Under the pieces are notes generated by a model. That model worked only from the letters and a program-made list of their open reading frames with translations, did not search any database and was not told where the DNA came from. Below, one piece after another: positions 59,391 to 64,000 of a stretch of DNA of 64,000 bases; position 1 is the stretch's first letter, and every line of letters starts with the position of its first letter. Where the stretch lies: NCBI GenBank assembly GCA_013397115.1, contig VWZW01006279.1, positions 249,831-313,830 on the forward strand. Direction: 5' to 3'. The stretch is from Edolisoma coerulescens (taxonomy: Eukaryota > Chordata > Aves > Passeriformes > Campephagidae). Position numbers and translations under genes: made by a program.

Positions 59391-59457
59391 ACACACACAC
59401 ACACATAAATAACAATGCCCACACACAAATAACAATGCCTACACACAAATAACACTG
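59391..59457. repeat. CA run passing into a 20-bp tandem repeat
   Basis: A CA dinucleotide run (from 59390) is followed by about 2.8 units of a 20-bp repeat of the form ACACACAAATAACAATGCCT, starting at 59401, 59421 and 59441, with few differences between units. Confidence 0.88.
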
Positions 59458-61014
59458 AAAGGCTAACAAGAAAGCCAAAAGAGGCTGGAAAACTGTGAGG
59501 GAAAGGATTTTTTCTCCAAGTTGCTAAAACTTTTTACCACTACAATTACTTTTTCTTCTGGCATGCATCATCTGTTTCCCCCTCATCCTGCCCCACCTCC
59601 TTCCCTCCAGCATCCAGGTGCAGAAACTACAATGAAGGCTAATGGATGGGACAAGGAAGGAAAGTCATAGGATATATACTGTAAGGCATATTAATAACAA
59701 GTTAGGCTGTTACTTTGAAGTCTGACTCTCTTTCAAAAAATTTAAAATTAAAAAAAAAGAAAAAAGAGAGAAAGAATAAGACTTGAAAACAGATCTGTCA
59801 TGGACCATTTGTAAGAGGCAGTGCCACAATACCCTTTGGGGCTTTCCACTCAGGTCATAGGGATCTGGTTCAAATCGCATTGGTCCTTAATCCACAGGTA
59901 ATTGACAGCACAGCTCTCAGTGACTCAGTGTGGAATACTGCTGCAGTGCTCATTACTACTGCAGACCTTTAATCAGAATATTTTTAGTCACATGCACCCT
60001 TTTGGCTCTGCAGAGCCTATTGAGACAATAGACAATTTGCACATTTATCATAATTAATTACCTGCTGGCATAATAAAAGCCGTTACCATCCAGTGTCCAA
60101 TTCAGAGGAATGTATTTGATGGAACAAGGCCAGACGATGCGATGCACACACACAGCCTCAAAACATTCATGAGAAAGGCTTGTTCCCTGTGCTAAACGTG
60201 GAGCAGGGTTTTTTCCCTCAGAGCCCCAGGAACTTGGGTGGATGAAAGACCTCTTCCTCACCCCTTATGGGGCTCTGAAAATATCCCAAATCTGCCTAAT
60301 TTATACAACCCAGTCCTCAGGGTCCTTCTCAATTGCCAATTCCCTACTGTGAAGGCTCCATTAAATCTTTTATTTATTTGTCCATAGAGGCCACTGAAGA
60401 ATGTCACAAGGTATTTCCCTTTCCAAAGTAGGTTCAGCTAAACATGAACGAGGCCCTAACATTATTCTGGATAAGGGTGTGTACTCATATTTTTGCCAGA
60501 CTACTGACAGGCTGTAGGGAGTAAATATTCCTGGGCTTGACTTCTGACCACCTTATGTGCAAGGAGGTGCAGATTTGTTACAGTCATGACTTGGCAGTAT
60601 TTTATGTTCATTGTAATGTCACATGCACACAAAGTTCAAAACAATGGGGGAAAAAGTATCACACCGATTCTCCCTGCATAGGCCTCAACCTCTGCTGTCC
60701 CACTGAGCAAGCTGAAGTCTAAGGCCAGATTTTTTTTAAATTATAATGAAATAGTAATTAAAAATGGAATGTTCCAGCACAGTTCTGGCAGTGAGATTTC
60801 ATTTTAGCATGGAACAGTAGTTTTACTGGTAACTCAGACAACTGTACACCTACAAAGACTCTCTTCAGCTTAACCATCCCCAAGGATGTCTGTCCTGAAC
60901 TATGTCCAGAAACAGCTGAACAAGAGACTCTGGCCAGTTCCAAGTACCCCCAGAAAGGACCAATATTTTCCCATTATGAAAACACAACTCAAGAGGATCT
61001 CTATTTTTCTTTTC
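59458..61014. other. Non-coding DNA; possible conserved stretch near 59900-60090
   Basis: No gene or named repeat. The 59900-60090 part (TTTAATCAG, TTATCATAATTAATTACC, CATAATAAAAG words) reads like a possible conserved non-coding element, but only by composition. Confidence 0.4.
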
Positions 61015-61031
61015 TTTTTTTTTTTTTTTTT
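61015..61031 (-). repeat. T17 homopolymer
   Basis: Seventeen T preceded by a T-rich TATTTTTCTTTTC. No minus-strand retrocopy is recognised. Confidence 0.9.
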
Positions 61032-64000
61032 AATAATCACATGCAATTCTTATTACAAAAACTAAAGTTGGTTTTCCATTTGACTCAGTCTGGGTAGAAA
61101 ATACATTCCTCAGCTATAAAGCTGGTAATGCTCTGCTGACTCAAAACCTAGCAATTCTGTTCAGGTATTCTGCACAGACAATAACTCCACCTCACCCCCA
61201 AATACACTAAGTGCATTCAAGGTATTCTTGGTTCCTTTACAGCTTCTGTCTCCAACTTCTTATCCACTAAGTTACTAAGTTCTTGGCACCTCCTGCTTCA
61301 TTAGGTTATAGAAGTCCAATGTCTGAAGGAGGGATTTTTGGCAGTATTACTGTAAATATCTGGAAGCCAGTGTGACGACTGGTTACTTATATTTATTTAA
61401 GTGTTCCTGTGTAGCATCCAAAGTCTGTTGACACCCAGCAGCACTGCATTCTGCAAAATGCTTTAAAAACAAGCAAAAAGTAAGTTTCTGTTGCTGGCAG
61501 CTAATTCTTTTAAACATGGAAAATGATAAGCTAAGAAGTACATCTCCGGGTCACAGCAACCTTTTATAATAGCATATCTAGAAGCGTAATTTTCTCACAT
61601 CAAGCAGTTTGAGGAAGATGAATCTGCTTCTCTATCTATTTTCAGTGTTATGAAACCATGATAAAGAAACAAGCCAATAGATGTATGTAGCCCAAAAACA
61701 TGCTTGCAGTCTGGAACATCTGAGGTACTTGATAAAAGCATTTGAGGACTTATGCATAATGTAAGCAACACACTTCCCAATGTAACATTAAAAACCAAGT
61801 TATATTGCTGAAAGAGATAACGGTGATGAGACATGATGTCCATGACCAGTGGCCCCGGCCTTCCTCCTGGACAAATCTCTTACTGCTGTTGAGTATTACA
61901 AAATCCCTGAGCTGTGAAGGACAGGGATTGTCCCTGGGACCTCAGATTCTGTGGGATGCTGTCAACAAGTTAAACACATTAGGTTTTGCAAATGATGAAA
62001 AGTGGGATTGCAATGTATTAGCCCAAGAGGATTTTCCAGAAGGAGGTTTCAGTGTTGCACTGCAATGGGGTCTGAAGAAAGGGTCAGCCCGGTTGTCCTG
62101 TTAGGTTACATATCTTTCCAAGAGTGAAAAGAAGGGGAAAAACAGTTCAGAAATTATATAATGTGGTTAGCTTCTTCCAGCTATAGCACATCAGGCCTGT
62201 GTACTTTAGCTAGGTGAAAGACTGTCTGAAAAATGCACTTCTGGGAGGCTTGTTCAGTAAATTGTTTTTCCATGTCTTTCTGAAGAAGAGTTCGTGGAAC
62301 TTGGCAAAAGTTGGCATGGAAGTCCCCAGGTACATTGATACATTCAGTATGTACAGCTACAAGAGCTATGGAAGGCTTTTTTCTATAGGAATTTGAGTAC
62401 CTGAGGCAACAACTCTTCTAGTTTGGAAACCAAGCAGACACTTTCGTCTGTGTTTACTCCTAAGGGAAAGTAATGTGATCATCATAAGGCTGTGAGTTAC
62501 ATCAATTTTAAAAGATACTGCTTTGAATTAACAGAAAATTGACTAGGAAAATTCTTCCTCCTGGAAATCTAGTTCTCAGCTGATTATTTATGTGTTGATA
62601 TTCATTCTTTCCAAGTAAACAAAGAAATAAGCTCTTATGAGCCAAATGAATCAACATTACTGGAATGAAAATCATTCTCTTACATTAATTGTTTTTCCCC
62701 TTCCTCCAAGCCCTTAAAAAAAGGCCAGAAAACCCACCTCAGAAAAAAAATCTGTCACAGTGACCTTATAAATTAAAACAACAGGAGCCAGAAAAATTAT
62801 AGAAAGAGAAGGATTTAATCTTTCACTCAAATGCATTAGAAAGAATTCTATAATCCAGCGCATATCTGCAAAGAAGAATTGTGAAAATATGCCCTTTCTG
62901 GTGGGCTAAAGAAATATGAGATCAGCAGATGTATCTGAAAATACGGAGAAATTAGTATTTCGAAAAATTTTACTCTGCATACAGTTCTGGTGCTGCCTCT
63001 CTACCCCAGGATTGCAGTCGATGTAGGAATCCTTCAGTCAGATAAATTCTATTTCTGAATACGAGGGAAGCAGGTCCTCAAACCACTTTGCTGCAGTGGA
63101 ATTAAAAGAGCCCACTCAGTCCTGTCATCAGGATTGTCTCATTCTGACAATGATTCCCCCCACCACAACTGCTTTCTATAGAGTCTCAGGCTAAGTGAAG
63201 ACACTGACATGTCACTAGAATTCATCCAACTGTGTTTTACATAGATACCAAACAACCACCATAACAATGAAGTCTGTTTGTGAGTGATTTGTCATTGTCT
63301 ACAATATAAAAGTCAATAATGGTCCCAGATATTGGTAAAGTGCCATTTCTAGTAGACACAACTGAAGGGGGAATTCCCACTGCAGAAGATGCAGGACAAC
63401 AGAAAAAAGTGTTTGTCCTCCTGAGGCTAAGGGTGGGGGGTGAGGGGTGGAGACTGTGCTTCCAAAATCTTGGGCGATTATATGGCATTTGAAGATGCCA
63501 AAGTTCTTAGCATGTTTTTACTCCAGTTCTAGGACAGCTAATTACGAAGGACACCACACGGCAGAAGCCATCTGTGTAATTCAAGGACAGCACAAAGCTG
63601 TACCACAAAGTACGTGGTCAGAGCAGCAGGCAGTGATACAAAATACATCAGGAAGATTTTTTTTATTTTCTATTTGGAACATAAGTAACTTAGAAGTCTG
63701 CCAAAATTCCGTAATCACTGATCTTCCATGAAGAACTGCTTCAGCCTAATGCAGAACACCACCAGCAACAGCCAAAGCAAAGATCACCAGCTCACCAACA
63801 CTGCTGTGCCTTTTTGTAATATCTGATCAGCCTGCTGGCTGCTAGACAAGTCCTTATGCCTATGACAACTCCTGTTTTTAAAATGGAAACAAAAATCACC
63901 TTTACAGCACTAAAATGAAAAATCTATATGCTCCTCCACAGCTTACCTTCAGCCTCACCCTAGGCCCAGACTCCTGCAGAGTTGTACAGTCCTCTGGAAA
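61032..64000. other. Non-coding DNA, nothing identified
   Basis: No gene, RNA or named repeat recognised. A 99-codon plus-strand frame at 61805-62104 has no known domain. A G-rich stretch GGGTGGGGGGTGAGGGGTGG lies at 63431-63450 and could form at most a two-tier or irregular quadruplex. Confidence 0.5.

Noticed and set aside
59868..59886. tRNA-like B box (GGTTCAAATCGC)
   Set aside because: The flanking bases do not form a T-stem, and no A box or acceptor stem is present at the right distance.
61905..61950. Old SINE or CR1-like phrase (GAAGGACAGGGATTGTCCCT)
   Set aside because: Recalls the GGGCAGGGACTGTC words of old repeats, but the rest does not follow.
63431..63450. G-quadruplex
   Set aside because: The runs do not give four separated G3 tracts, so only a weak two-tier form is possible.
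1..64000. CRISPR arrays, operons, phage or plasmid features
   Set aside because: Composition, CR1 retroelements and absence of dense long genes point to a vertebrate nuclear genome. No regularly spaced direct repeats were seen.

Overview
The window looks like nuclear DNA from a bird, or at least a sauropsid. It is A+T-leaning, CpG-poor, apparently non-coding DNA with very few interspersed repeats. The four repeats I can name are all CR1 LINE pieces: two young 3' tails that look avian, one 3' end on the minus strand, and one much older CR1 3' end of the kind shared across amniotes. Low repeat density with CR1 as the only dispersed family I recognise is typical of birds. I cannot assign a species or a locus. 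The window could be intergenic or lie inside a long intron. || I find no protein-coding gene that I can support, no tRNA or rRNA, no CRISPR array and no bacterial-style operon. The longest open frames (about 160-178 codons) have no recognisable domains and are about what chance gives in 64 kb read six ways. The only translatable protein remnant I recognise is the decayed C-terminal part of the CR1 reverse-transcriptase ORF at 26826-27594, with a shorter piece at 22674-22882. || Layout: 1-1270 is featureless. 1270-1830 is a CpG-island-like block with a dense cluster of factor-site-like words, and its G+C-rich shoulder runs to about 2400. 3297-3445 is pyrimidine-rich and 3790-3930 is a small CpG cluster. 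4-22 kb is plain non-coding DNA with microsatellites, short hairpins and two stretches that read like conserved non-coding elements (10280-10500, 16170-16560). 22.6-30.3 kb holds the three CR1 pieces that look avian. 33.6-34.5 kb is a CpG-enriched patch of unknown origin. 36-50 kb holds several short inverted repeats, the best at 49320-49359, and two more element-like stretches (38470-38720, 42340-42510). 51 kb holds the old CR1 end. 54-58 kb has three smaller G+C/CpG pockets, one flanked by good splice-site consensus sequences. 59-64 kb has a 20-bp tandem repeat and otherwise plain sequence. || Nothing here amounts to a new genetic system. The most useful leads are regulatory: the CpG block near 1.5 kb, the element-like stretch near 10.4 kb, the hairpin at 49.3 kb and the possible spliced non-coding exon at 57.8-58.2 kb. 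All sequence comparisons were made by eye and from memory of family consensus features. No search or alignment was run.
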